A stretch of DNA of 64,000 nucleotides from Qipengyuania flavescens (GTDB lineage Bacteria > Pseudomonadota > Alphaproteobacteria > Sphingomonadales > Sphingomonadaceae), in NCBI RefSeq assembly GCF_029688735.1, contig NZ_JARULD010000002.1:124001-188000 (forward strand). The letters are read 5' to 3'. Shown here in pieces: positions 16,353 through 24,555 of the stretch; the stretch's first letter is position 1; each line of letters begins with the position of its first letter. Position numbers and translations under genes: made by a program. The notes beneath the pieces were generated by a model. That model saw only the letters and a program-made list of their open reading frames with translations, ran no database searches and was not told the DNA's origin.

Positions 16353-18368
16353 GTGATCCGATCGCCGATATTTGCTTCGACCGCCTCCCTTGCCGCTGTG
16401 CTTGCAGCCCCTGCCGCAGCGCGGGAGAGCGACGATGGACCGGTCATCGTCGTGACTGGCGAAGGCCTTGCCGAAACGCCCGCCGCACCGGCTTACGACG
16501 TTCAGGTGATCGAGCGCGAGACGCTGGTCTCGACCTCGTCGGGCAGGATCGAGGACGCGCTTGCCGCCGTACCGGGGTTCCAGCAGTTCCGCCGTTCCGA
16601 CAGTCGCTCGGCCAATCCATCGGCGCAGGGAGCGACCTTGCGTGCGCTTGGCGGCAATGCGACCAGCCGCGCGCTAATGCTGCTCGATGGCGTGCCGATG
16701 GCCGATCCCTTCTTCGGCTTCATCCCCTTCAGCGCGCTTGCCCCCGAGAGGCTGGCCGCGATCCGCGTCACGCGCGGCGGCGGCTCCGGCCCCTTCGGCG
16801 CGGGCGCGCTGGCTGGCACGATCGAATTGCAGAGCGCAGGGATCGACACGCTCGGCACGCTCGATGCCCAATTGCTTGCCAACGAACGCGGCGAAACCGA
16901 GGCAAGCGCCAGCGTGGCGTCGCGCCTTGGCGCAGGTTTCGGCGTGATCTCCGGCCGCTGGGACCGGGGGAAGGGCTTCTTCACCACGCCCGTCGGCGAC
17001 CGCGTGCCTGCCACGGCCCGCGCTGCCTTCGATGGCTATTCGCTGCAAGTTCGCGGCGTTGCTCCGCTGACCGAAACGATCGAACTGCAAGCGCGCGGCC
17101 TGATCTTCGAGGACGACCGGACCTTGCGCTTCGAAGGGGCGGACAGCCGGATCGAGGGGCAGGATGCGAGCCTGCGCCTGATCGGGCGCGGGGCATGGGA
17201 ATTCGACGTGCTCGGCTATGTCCAGGCGCGCAATTTCGCCAACCGGGTGATCAGCTCGACCCGCTTCGTGCCCGTCCTCGACCAGCGCAATACGCCCTCG
17301 ACCGGCATCGGCGGCAAGATCGAAGTCCGCCCGCCGACGGGTGAGCGCAACGTCCTGCGCCTCGGCCTCGATTACCGCCGGAGCGATGGCGAACTGTTCG
17401 AGACCGCGATCAGCGCCTTCAGTGGGGAAGTCAGCGCACGGCGCAACGCGGGCGGGACGACCACCGATCTCGGCCTGTTCGTGGAGAACGACCTGACGCT
17501 GGGCGGGCTGACGCTGACCGGCGGAGCGCGGCTCGATCGCTACACGATCCGCAACGGCTTCTTCACCGAGCGCGATTCCTCGGGCGCCATCCAGATCGAC
17601 GATCGGTTTGCGGATCGCGCGGGCTGGGAGGCGTCTTTCCGCGCCGGCGCGCTCTATCGTCTCGGCGGCGGCGCAAGCCTGCGCGCGGCGGCCTACACCG
17701 GTCTTCGCCTGCCGACGCTCAATGAACTCTACCGGCCGTTCGTGGTCTTTCCGGTGGTCACGCAGGCGAACGCGGCGCTCGAAAACGAGCGGCTCGAAGG
17801 TTTCGAGGTGGGGATCGATTTTGCGCCCTCCGATCGTATCGCGTTGGGCCTCACGGCTTTCGACAACCGCGTGAAGGATGCGGTCGCTAATGTGACGATT
17901 GCCGAAAACCTGCGCCAGCGCCGCAATATCGACGCGGTCCGCGCGCGCGGGATCGAAGCGAATGCGAAACTCTCGCTCGGCAAGGTGAGCTTCGATGGCG
18001 GCCTCGCTTACACCGATGCAGAGGCGCGAGGATCGGGCGCTGCGGCCGCGCTCGACGGCAACCGCCCGGCGCAGACGCCGCGCTGGGTTGCAGGTGCAAC
18101 GCTGTCCTGGCGTCCGGCTCAGGATTGGCTGCTGTCGGCCACACTGCGCCAGGTCGGCGCGCAATTCGAGGACGATCTCGAGACTGACTTATTGCCCGCC
18201 GCGACCACGCTGGGCGCCTTCGCGCAGGTGCCACTCTGCCAGGGCATATCGCTAGTGCTGCGGGGCGAGAACCTGACCGACGAAACCATCGTCACGCGCG
18301 ACCAGGGCGGCTCGATCGATCTCGGCGCACCTCGCACTGTCTGGGCCGGAGTGCGCCTCGGCTTCTAG
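16353..18368 (+). CDS. TonB-dependent outer membrane receptor
   Basis: This 671-residue outer-membrane transporter begins with a signal peptide (MIRSPIFASTASLAAVLAAP, cleavage near AAA). The TonB-box-like PVIVVTG segment and the plug domain follow (QVIERETLVS, PGFQQFRRSD, LMLLDGVPMADPFFGF). The barrel ends with Phe (WAGVRLGF), as required for outer-membrane insertion. GTG 16353 is preferred because AGAGG lies seven bases upstream; in-frame ATGs at 16311 and 16314 lack a site. Substrate unknown; iron chelates, vitamins or glycans are all possible. It follows moeA on the same strand after 77 bases. Confidence 0.88.
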   Translation: MIRSPIFASTASLAAVLAAPAAARESDDGPVIVVTGEGLAETPAAPAYDVQVIERETLVSTSSGRIEDALAAVPGFQQFRRSDSRSANPSAQGATLRALGGNATSRALMLLDGVPMADPFFGFIPFSALAPERLAAIRVTRGGGSGPFGAGALAGTIELQSAGIDTLGTLDAQLLANERGETEASASVASRLGAGFGVISGRWDRGKGFFTTPVGDRVPATARAAFDGYSLQVRGVAPLTETIELQARGLIFEDDRTLRFEGADSRIEGQDASLRLIGRGAWEFDVLGYVQARNFANRVISSTRFVPVLDQRNTPSTGIGGKIEVRPPTGERNVLRLGLDYRRSDGELFETAISAFSGEVSARRNAGGTTTDLGLFVENDLTLGGLTLTGGARLDRYTIRNGFFTERDSSGAIQIDDRFADRAGWEASFRAGALYRLGGGASLRAAAYTGLRLPTLNELYRPFVVFPVVTQANAALENERLEGFEVGIDFAPSDRIALGLTAFDNRVKDAVANVTIAENLRQRRNIDAVRARGIEANAKLSLGKVSFDGGLAYTDAEARGSGAAAALDGNRPAQTPRWVAGATLSWRPAQDWLLSATLRQVGAQFEDDLETDLLPAATTLGAFAQVPLCQGISLVLRGENLTDETIVTRDQGGSIDLGAPRTVWAGVRLGF

Positions 18369-18384
18369 AAAGAAAGCGCTCGCT

Positions 18385-19023
18385 TCAACTGAGCGGGCGG
18401 TCGACTCCGGGCGCGAGCAATCCACGCACCACGAGTTCGGCCGTGCTGGCAGCGAACCGCTCGACCAGCGCCTGATCGAGGTCCCCCGAACCCAGCAGGG
18501 CGCGGCGCGAGGCGGCAGAGGTGAAGATGTTCGCACATGCCCCCTCGATCGCATAGCCGACCAGATTGGTGTCGACGGGCCGGAAGAGCCCTTGCGCCAC
18601 GCCTTCTTCGATGATCGTCCGGCGGGCATCGGCCACCGGAATGCTGAAGAAGCCGGTGACCAGCGTGGCCGCCTCGCGCGATCCTTCGCGGATCAGCTTT
18701 TGCAGCAGGCGGTGGAGGTAGGGCCGGCGGAAATAGGCGCGGACCATGCCGATGACGTGATGCGCGATCTTGTCGGGCGGGCTCATGCCGGAGGCGAGCA
18801 ACTTGTCGAGCTCGCCGATGGCAAAATCCGCATCGGCGCGGGCGATGGACACCATCAGCCCCTCGCGCCCGCCGAAGTGATAGCTGACGGATGCAATATT
18901 GGTGCCGGCCTTGCGCGTGATCTCGGAGATCGAGATCTCCAGGCTGTCCTGCTCCACCATCAACTCGCGCGCGGCATCGATGATCTTCTGCCGCGTGGGC
19001 CTTTTCGTGGGAGACCCGCTCAA
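18385..19023 (-). CDS. TetR family transcriptional regulator
   Basis: This 212-residue regulator has an N-terminal TetR helix-turn-helix (residues about 9-55: RQKIIDAARELMVEQ, then ISEITRKAGTNIASVSYHFG). The C-terminal ligand and dimerisation domain has no named family that I recognise. The start is TTG 19023, overlapping the TGA of the CoA-transferase gene (TTGA), with GAGGAG eight bases upstream. It is the last gene of the thiolase-like/CoA-transferase operon and is the natural candidate to bind the inverted repeat in that operon's promoter. The ligand is probably an acyl-CoA or related compound, by inference. Confidence 0.85.
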   Translation of the reverse strand: MSGSPTKRPTRQKIIDAARELMVEQDSLEISISEITRKAGTNIASVSYHFGGREGLMVSIARADADFAIGELDKLLASGMSPPDKIAHHVIGMVRAYFRRPYLHRLLQKLIREGSREAATLVTGFFSIPVADARRTIIEEGVAQGLFRPVDTNLVGYAIEGACANIFTSAASRRALLGSGDLDQALVERFAASTAELVVRGLLAPGVDRPLS

Positions 19024-20183
19024 GGGCCCGGCTCCTCACTGTTGGCTTCGCCGAGCAAGGGCGGTGGCGCGAGTTCGGGCATATCATAATCGCCGAAGGC
19101 GAAGGGCGGCCGCATCTCGCGATAGCCGCCCTCGGTAGGGTGGGTGCGCTTGCGGAAAAAACCGGTTGCGGCGAGGTGGGGGTCGTCCAGCATATCGTCG
19201 AGATTGCGCACTGCCTGAGCCGGGAGCTGCGCGGCATGGCATTTCTCAAGCAGCTCCTGCGTCGTGAAGCTAGCGGTCAGCCCTGCCATCTCGCGGTAGA
19301 GTGCGCCGATATTGGCAAAGCGGCTCGCCGGGTCGGCGAACCGCTCGTCGTCGAGCACCTCGGGCGCGCCGAGCACGGCGAATACCTTGGGCCAACTCGC
19401 ATCGGTATAAGGCACGATGGAAATGTACCCGTCGCTGGTCGGGAAGGGCTGGCGGTCGGGATCGATCTGCCGCTCGTAACCTGCGAGTGCATTCGGCGGA
19501 TCGTAGGTAAGCCCGCCGAGATGTTCGAGCAGAATGAAGCCGGTGAAGGCCTCGAACATCGGCACTTCGACATGCTGGCCGCGACCAGTGCGCAGTTTGT
19601 GGACGATGGCTGCCAAGGCAGCGTGGGCGGCGTGAAGCCCCGCCACCTTGTCGGCGATGAGCGACGGCAGATAGCGTGCTCGCGGCTCGCCATCGACTCT
19701 CGGCAGCAGACTCGCGGCACCGCTCGCGGCCTGGATCACGTCGTCATAGGCCTGCAGATCGGCGTAGGGGCCGTCCTGCCCGAAGCCGATGCAATGGATG
19801 TAGATCAGCTCCGGATTAATTGCTGTGAGGCTTTCGTAATCGAGGCCGAGCCGCTCCAGCGCCTTGCCGCGCACATTGACCACGAACAGGTCGGCCTCGC
19901 GCAGCAGGTCGAGCATCCTTGCCCGGTCACCGTCCTGCTTGAGATCGAGCGCGAGCGACCGCTTGCCGCGATTGATGGCGAAGAAGCCCGGCCCCATGCC
20001 CTTGCTCGCCGCCGGTTTACCCGCCCAGCGATAGGCGTCGCCGATGCCGGGCGCTTCGATCTTGGTGACCTCGGCACCGAGATCGGCGAGCATCTGCGTA
20101 CAATATGGCCCGAAGACGACGCTTGTGAGATCGACCACCTTGATGCCTTCGAGCATCGGTCGATTGTCCCCGGCATGCGCCAC
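19020..20183 (-). CDS. CaiB/BaiF family (class III) CoA-transferase
   Basis: This 387-residue class III CoA-transferase moves CoA between carboxylic acids. The N-terminal GIKVVDLTSVVFGPYCTQML and DLGAEVTKIEAPGIGD segments are family hallmarks. The catalytic Asp is probably the one in LIADKVAGLHAAHAAL (about residue 178). Start GTG 20183 lies two bases after the upstream stop; ATG 20156 (MLEGIKVVDL) is an alternative. Class III enzymes in such settings activate branched, aromatic or terpenoid acids for beta-oxidation-like breakdown. Co-transcribed with the thiolase-like gene and the TetR gene. Confidence 0.88.
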   Translation of the reverse strand: MAHAGDNRPMLEGIKVVDLTSVVFGPYCTQMLADLGAEVTKIEAPGIGDAYRWAGKPAASKGMGPGFFAINRGKRSLALDLKQDGDRARMLDLLREADLFVVNVRGKALERLGLDYESLTAINPELIYIHCIGFGQDGPYADLQAYDDVIQAASGAASLLPRVDGEPRARYLPSLIADKVAGLHAAHAALAAIVHKLRTGRGQHVEVPMFEAFTGFILLEHLGGLTYDPPNALAGYERQIDPDRQPFPTSDGYISIVPYTDASWPKVFAVLGAPEVLDDERFADPASRFANIGALYREMAGLTASFTTQELLEKCHAAQLPAQAVRNLDDMLDDPHLAATGFFRKRTHPTEGGYREMRPPFAFGDYDMPELAPPPLLGEANSEEPGP

Positions 20184-20185
20184 GA

Positions 20186-21730
20186 TCAGTCGATCCCCGC
20201 GATGATATTGGTATCGTCGCGCACTTCGATCCGGGCGCGCTTGCCGACGGGATCTTCAGCCAGCAGCGCCGTCAGCGTCGCGTCGTCGCCCTTGGCGATC
20301 CGGGCGAGGACACGGCTCTCCGCCCCGTCGCCGATGACGTAGCCGCGGGTCGGCACGCCTTTCTGGAAGACCACTGTATAGGTCGCGATGTCGATTTCGC
20401 CATTGGCCTGTTGCGGCTCCGGCAGCAGCTGGGCGTTGATTTCCCGCTGGATGGTTTCGCTGGAGACCGGCGTCCAATTCTCCGGCGGCGTAGTCGAATA
20501 GACGCCGACAGCTTCCTTGGTCAGGAAGCCGCCATTGGCCATTATCAGGCCGAAGTCGCCTGGTTGTTCGCGCAGCCGCTCGGTCATGGTCGCGATGGCG
20601 TGCAGCGAGTAATTATTACCCGGTCCGCCGAAGAAGGGAAGGCCGCCGGTCAAGGTTACCGGCGTCTCGCGCCAGTCGATGCCGAGCGCTTCGGTCGCGA
20701 GCAGCACGGCGCAGGGAAAGCAACTGTAGATGTCGAACAGTGCGATGTCGCTCGCCTGCTTGCCACTGGTGCGCAGCGCCTGATGCAGCGTCTTCTCGAT
20801 CGGCAGGGAGCGCGACAGGTCTTGCCGACGGATGACGAAACCGTCCTTCGCCTCTGCATGGCCGTGGAGGAAGACCCACTTGGACCGGTCAATGCCCATC
20901 CGCTCGGCCTCGCCCACGGTGGTCATAACCACGGCAGCGGCCTGGTTCACCGCATCCTGCGCGACGTGCCATTTGAGATAGGGGTCGGCGACGGGGTAAT
21001 TTTCCGCGCTGGGCGTCGAGAGAAATTCCTCGCTGCGCGCGGTGGGAAACTGAGCATGCGGATTGTCCGCAGCGACCTGCGAGAAGGCTGCCCACAGCTC
21101 GCTCATCAGCGCCATATGCTCTTCGCGGCTGTTGCCGAGGCGACGGCGCAGCGCGTGTTCGAAGGCAGGATAGGTCTGCGTCGGCGCTCCCAGCCCGTTG
21201 CGGATCTCGTAAGGCGAGAGCAGCGCGCCGCCATAGCCGCGGTCGGTCTGCGGGCCGGCGGCAGAACGGCTCCAGTCGAGCGTCATCCCGGCCCGCACCG
21301 CAGCCTTGAGCGCGCGTGTCGCCTCCGCTCCCACGATCAGGGCCGCGCGACACTCGCCCGCGTGCAGGGCAGCGGCAAGTTCGTTGACCAGTTCCTGCGG
21401 CTGGTTGCCGCCGAGTTCGGAATAGATGTTCTCGGTGTTCGCAATACCGAGGTCGGCCGCGACGGTGGCGGGCGGGTTCTCGCACCGGCCGAAGGGTTGC
21501 GGCGCGCCGGGGATCGAGTCGGGCGTCGTGCGCACGGCGACGATCCGGTCGATTGTTTCGCATAAGGCATCCGGCGCGCCGCTGTCGTCGAACGCGATCC
21601 GGGCGGCTTCCCGGCGCAAGTCCTGCGGCGAAGGTGGGCCGGCCGCATCCTCGCCGTACCAGTGATCCGTTATCTGACCCGTACCTATCAGAACGGGGGT
21701 ATTGGCGGGAATCGCGCTTGCGTCGGCCAT
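20186..21730 (-). CDS. Thiolase-superfamily acetyl-CoA acetyltransferase-like protein without the usual nucleophilic cysteine
   Basis: This 514-residue thiolase-fold protein (SCP-x/thiolase-like class) has an extra C-terminal domain of about 100 residues. The fold is indicated by VLIGTGQITD, IVGAEATRALK, FDIYSCFPCAVLLATEALG and GGLPFFGGPGNNYSLHAIAT. Where classical thiolases have the nucleophilic Cys, this one reads YSELGGNQPQELVN, so the condensing cysteine appears to be missing. The protein may cleave a substrate differently or act as a non-catalytic partner. ATG 21730 is preceded by GGAGAG. It is the first gene of the operon behind the TetR-type operator. Confidence 0.8.
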   Translation of the reverse strand: MADASAIPANTPVLIGTGQITDHWYGEDAAGPPSPQDLRREAARIAFDDSGAPDALCETIDRIVAVRTTPDSIPGAPQPFGRCENPPATVAADLGIANTENIYSELGGNQPQELVNELAAALHAGECRAALIVGAEATRALKAAVRAGMTLDWSRSAAGPQTDRGYGGALLSPYEIRNGLGAPTQTYPAFEHALRRRLGNSREEHMALMSELWAAFSQVAADNPHAQFPTARSEEFLSTPSAENYPVADPYLKWHVAQDAVNQAAAVVMTTVGEAERMGIDRSKWVFLHGHAEAKDGFVIRRQDLSRSLPIEKTLHQALRTSGKQASDIALFDIYSCFPCAVLLATEALGIDWRETPVTLTGGLPFFGGPGNNYSLHAIATMTERLREQPGDFGLIMANGGFLTKEAVGVYSTTPPENWTPVSSETIQREINAQLLPEPQQANGEIDIATYTVVFQKGVPTRGYVIGDGAESRVLARIAKGDDATLTALLAEDPVGKRARIEVRDDTNIIAGID

Positions 21731-21745
21731 CTTCTCTCCTTCTCT

Positions 21746-21781
21746 CAAACGATTATTTCAAAAGGTCGTTTGGTTAGTCAA
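21746..21781 (-). promoter_or_regulatory. Sigma-70-like promoter with overlapping inverted-repeat operator
   Basis: On the minus strand TTGACT (21776-21781) and AATAAT (21752-21757) are separated by 18 bases. This matches the sigma-70 consensus in five of six positions each. The inverted repeat CAAACGA (21746-21752) / TCGTTTG (21766-21772), spacer 13, covers the spacer and the -10 region. This is a typical repressor geometry for the TetR gene that ends the operon. Confidence 0.6.
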
Positions 21782-21859
21782 GCGCGCGGATTTCGTCGGT
21801 GGGTTTTGTTCGCTCGACAGATCCCACTGGCTCTTCAATGCCGAGGTGCCGGTAAATAA

Positions 21860-22226
21860 CTCCCCCATCATCATACGGGTGCGTAGTCGGGAAAAATTGC
21901 GCGCGCATGCGGCCAGCATGGCACGCGTCTGCTCCACGTCAGCCACGGCTAGGCCGGATGGCGTGCCTGCATCTTGGCTTCGGGCGGAAAGGTGCCGTAG
22001 CCGGTGAAAAGACCGTGCCAGCTCATGTTAGGTAATGCAGATGAGGGTCATGCTGGCGCGCGTTGAGCTAGCCGATGTACTCATGCGTGAATCAGGCGGA
22101 CATCATTCCCTTGAGATTAGCCGACAGAACATGGTTCGCCACATTGTCCCGCCAGTATTGCGTGTCGCTGGACCGGTTAAGCCGGTAATGCGTGACGATA
22201 CAGTCGCGAATTCGGCTTTCGGACCG
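21860..22226 (-). pseudogene. Decayed C-terminal remnant, probably tryptophan halogenase-like
   Basis: Three short minus-strand reading segments join into one protein-like sequence. The first (22226 to 22027) reads RIRDCIVTHYRLNRSSDTQY, then WRDNVANHVLSANLKGMMSA, and is broken by TGA (22092-22094) and TAG (22068-22070) before NARQHDPHLHYL. The second (22026 to 21949) reads SWHGLFTGYGTFPPEAKMQ. The third (from about 21954 down) reads LADVEQTRAMLAACARNF. Removing four bases (AACA, about 22026-22029) would join the first two as Tyr-Leu-Ser-Trp-His-Gly. The HYxLN...YWR and SWHxLxxGYGxFPP patterns recall the C-terminus of FAD-dependent tryptophan halogenases; the family call is from memory. Not functional. 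Confidence 0.5.
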
Positions 22227-22386
22227 TCACCGCGATGCTGACCAGCGGCTTGCCGGTCGGGACCTATGCCGAATTTCCGCTCCGCCGCGAGGTGACGATC
22301 GGGGAAGGCGAGACGATTGAACTGCTCGCCTTGGCTGGTACCTGTTTGCGAGCGGCAGTGAGTAAGCACGCTGCCGCCCGGCAAGG
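22209..22386 (+). other. Possible second gene fragment of unknown origin
   Basis: On the plus strand the frame containing ATG 22235 reads EFGFRTVTAMLTSG, LPVGTYAEFPLRREVTIGEG and ETIELLALAG, with G/C-rich third codon positions like a real gene. It then runs into the 3' end of the thiolase gene, where it is only a shadow. It has no ribosome-binding site and a stop lies just upstream. It abuts the halogenase remnant, so the two may be debris joined by a deletion. I do not recognise the family. The rest of the 656-base gap between 21731 and 22386 holds only the promoter and the remnant. Confidence 0.25.
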
Positions 22387-23655
22387 TCAGCCGACAAAAT
22401 CGTCGACCCGCTCGATGATGATGGCAGGTGCCATGCCGCCCGCCGCGCACATGGTGACGAGGCCGTAGCGCTTGTCCTGCCGCTCCAGCTCGTCGACCAT
22501 GGTCCCGATGAGGATCGATCCGGTCGCGCCGATGGGATGGCCGAGCGCGATCGAGCCGCCATTGACGTTCACCTTGTCCCAGTCGAGCTCGAGGTCTTTG
22601 ACGAATTTCGCCGCAACGACGGCAAAGGCCTCGTTGATCTCGTAAAGATCGATGTCGTCCTTGGTCATGCCGGCCTTTTCGAGAACCTTCTTGGCCGCCG
22701 GGACGGGGGCATTGAGCATCAGCGTCGGATCGTCGCCCATGTTTGCCGTCGCCACAATTCGCGCGCGCGGTTTGAGGCCGTGCTTTTGCGCATAGTCCTT
22801 GCTGGCGACCAGCACGGCCGCCGCGCCGTCGACTACGCCGGAGCTGTTGCCCGCATGGTGGAAGTGCTTGATTTCGAGATCGGGATATTTGGCATTTACC
22901 AGCCCGGCAAAGGTCGTCCCGTCCTTGTCCAGCGGGACGTTGGCGATCTTGCCGAAGGCGGGCTCCAGTTCGGCCAGCCCTTCGCGGGTGGTCTGGGGAC
23001 GCGGATATTCCTCCTTGTCGAGGATTACATTGCCTTCGTCGTCCTTTACCGGAACCACCGATTTGTCGAATCGGCCTTCCTCGATCGCCTTGGCTGCGCG
23101 CTGCTGGCTGCGATAGCCGACCTCGTCCAGCTCCTCGCGGGTGAAGCCTTCCAGCGTGGCGATGGCATCGCCGCACACGCCCTGGTGGCTCTGCGGATGG
23201 CTCGCCTGCAGGCGCTGGTTGTAGCTGCCCATCATTGGCGGCTTGAGCCCGGCAGCCATTTTGTCCTTCGACATTTGCGCGGTCAGGCTCATCATCTCGG
23301 TGCCGCCTGCGACGACGCAGTCTTCCATACCGCTCATCACCTGTGCCGCGGCCAGGGCGACCGAAGTGATGCCGCCGCCGCAGAAGCGGTCCAGCGTCGT
23401 GCCCGAAGAGGTGACGTCGAAGCCGGCGTCGAGCGCGGCCATGCGGCCCATGTCGCCTGCCTGCATGCCATCTTGAGTGCTGACCGACCAGATCACGTCG
23501 TCCACCGTGCTGGTGTCGAGATCGTTGCGCTCCTTGATAGCCTTGAGGCAGGTCGCTGCGAGATGCTGCGGATGCATATGCGCCAGCGCGCCCTTGCCCT
23601 GCTTGCCGATTCCGCGGGGGGTGCGGACTGCGTCGATGATATAGGCTTCGGCCAT
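22387..23655 (-). CDS. Acetyl-CoA C-acyltransferase (thiolase II family)
   Basis: This 422-residue classical thiolase carries out the last step of beta-oxidation, or acetoacetyl-CoA formation. The nucleophilic Cys92 is in DRFCGGGITS, the His in GGSIALGHPIGATG, the second Cys in CAAGGMAPAIIIER, and NEAFAVV is also present. ATG 23655 follows GAGAGGAAA; the longer frame upstream is not needed. The gene is divergent from the crotonase/acyl-CoA dehydrogenase pair, with 99 bases between starts and an imperfect palindrome in that gap. The three genes together cover dehydrogenation, hydration and thiolysis; a hydroxyacyl-CoA dehydrogenase is not in this cluster. Confidence 0.92.
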   Translation of the reverse strand: MAEAYIIDAVRTPRGIGKQGKGALAHMHPQHLAATCLKAIKERNDLDTSTVDDVIWSVSTQDGMQAGDMGRMAALDAGFDVTSSGTTLDRFCGGGITSVALAAAQVMSGMEDCVVAGGTEMMSLTAQMSKDKMAAGLKPPMMGSYNQRLQASHPQSHQGVCGDAIATLEGFTREELDEVGYRSQQRAAKAIEEGRFDKSVVPVKDDEGNVILDKEEYPRPQTTREGLAELEPAFGKIANVPLDKDGTTFAGLVNAKYPDLEIKHFHHAGNSSGVVDGAAAVLVASKDYAQKHGLKPRARIVATANMGDDPTLMLNAPVPAAKKVLEKAGMTKDDIDLYEINEAFAVVAAKFVKDLELDWDKVNVNGGSIALGHPIGATGSILIGTMVDELERQDKRYGLVTMCAAGGMAPAIIIERVDDFVG

Positions 23656-23685
23656 GGTGTTTCCTCTCAGCTCTGATAACGGTTG

Positions 23686-23701
23686 ACGTTTGCGTAAGCG
23701 T
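23686..23701. promoter_or_regulatory. Imperfect 16-bp palindrome in the divergent thiolase/crotonase promoter region
   Basis: ACGTTTGCGTAAGCGT matches its own reverse complement at 12 of 16 positions, and TTGACG just overlaps it on the plus strand as a possible -35. Shared control of both acyl-CoA genes by a MerR- or TetR-type fatty-acid regulator is inference. Confidence 0.35.
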
Positions 23702-23754
23702 ACCCCAGCAATGGCGCAAGGCAAGTTTCATTTTGCAATTGGAGAGAGAACCCG

Positions 23755-24516
23755 ATGTCCGAGGAAGTCCTCACGAGCGTTGAAGACGGCATTCTGGTCG
23801 TCACGATCAACCGGCCCGATGCGAAGAACGCGATGACCAAGGCGGCCGCCGAAGGCATTGCCGCGGCGATGGACCGCCTCGACAGCGAGGACGATTTGCG
23901 GGTCGGCATTTTGACCGGCGCGGGTGGGACATTCTGCTCCGGAATGGACCTCAAGGGCTTCCTGCGCGGTGAAAGCCCGGTGGTCGAAGGGCGCGGTTTC
24001 GGCGGCGTCGTGCAAGCTCCGCCGAAGAAACCCCTGATCGCCGCCGTCGACGGCTATGCACTGGCTGGCGGCCTCGAACTCATGATCGCCTGCGATCTGG
24101 TCGTGGCCAATGACGGCGCGAAATTTGGCATTCCCGAAGTGAAGCGTGGTCTCGTTGCCGCAGCGGGCGGAGTGATGATGCTGCCCGACCAGATCCCCGA
24201 GCGGATAGCGATGGAACTGGCGCTGACCGGCGACTTCATTGATGCCGCGCGCGCTTACGAACTCGGTCTCATCAACCGTGTCACGAATGGCTCTGCGCTC
24301 GATGGGGCGAAGGAACTGGCCGCCAAGATCGTGGCCAACGGTCCGCTCGCCGTAAAGGTTTCGAAGGCCGTCATCAAGGAATCGCGCGGCTGGCCGATGG
24401 ACGAGCGCTACGAGCGCCAGACCCAGCTCATCGCGCCCGTTTTCGTCAGCGAGGATGCGCGTGAAGGCGCCGCAGCTTTCGCCGAGAAGCGCGCGCCGAA
24501 CTGGAAGGGCAAGTAA
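23755..24516 (+). CDS. Enoyl-CoA hydratase/isomerase (crotonase) family protein
   Basis: This 253-residue crotonase-fold enzyme has the acyl-CoA-binding and oxyanion-hole segments FCSGMDLKGF (residues about 61-70) and AVDGYALAGGLELMIACDL (about 98-116). Residues FGIPEVKRGLVAAAGGVMML contain the glutamate position used by hydratases (Glu in PEVK). A hydratase acting on short or medium acyl-CoAs is likely, but crotonase sub-activities cannot be told apart by eye. GGAGAGAGA precedes the ATG. An acyl-CoA dehydrogenase follows after 39 bases. Confidence 0.88.
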   Translation: MSEEVLTSVEDGILVVTINRPDAKNAMTKAAAEGIAAAMDRLDSEDDLRVGILTGAGGTFCSGMDLKGFLRGESPVVEGRGFGGVVQAPPKKPLIAAVDGYALAGGLELMIACDLVVANDGAKFGIPEVKRGLVAAAGGVMMLPDQIPERIAMELALTGDFIDAARAYELGLINRVTNGSALDGAKELAAKIVANGPLAVKVSKAVIKESRGWPMDERYERQTQLIAPVFVSEDAREGAAAFAEKRAPNWKGK

Positions 24517-24555
24517 GCCCGCCAGCACACAGAATTACCGGAGAGGACCCAAACA

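Noticed and set aside
22103-23731. A 542-residue minus-strand frame over the thiolase gene
   Set aside because: It is an out-of-frame reading of the thiolase gene, rich in Arg/Gly/Ala and without motifs; the thiolase frame has all active-site residues.
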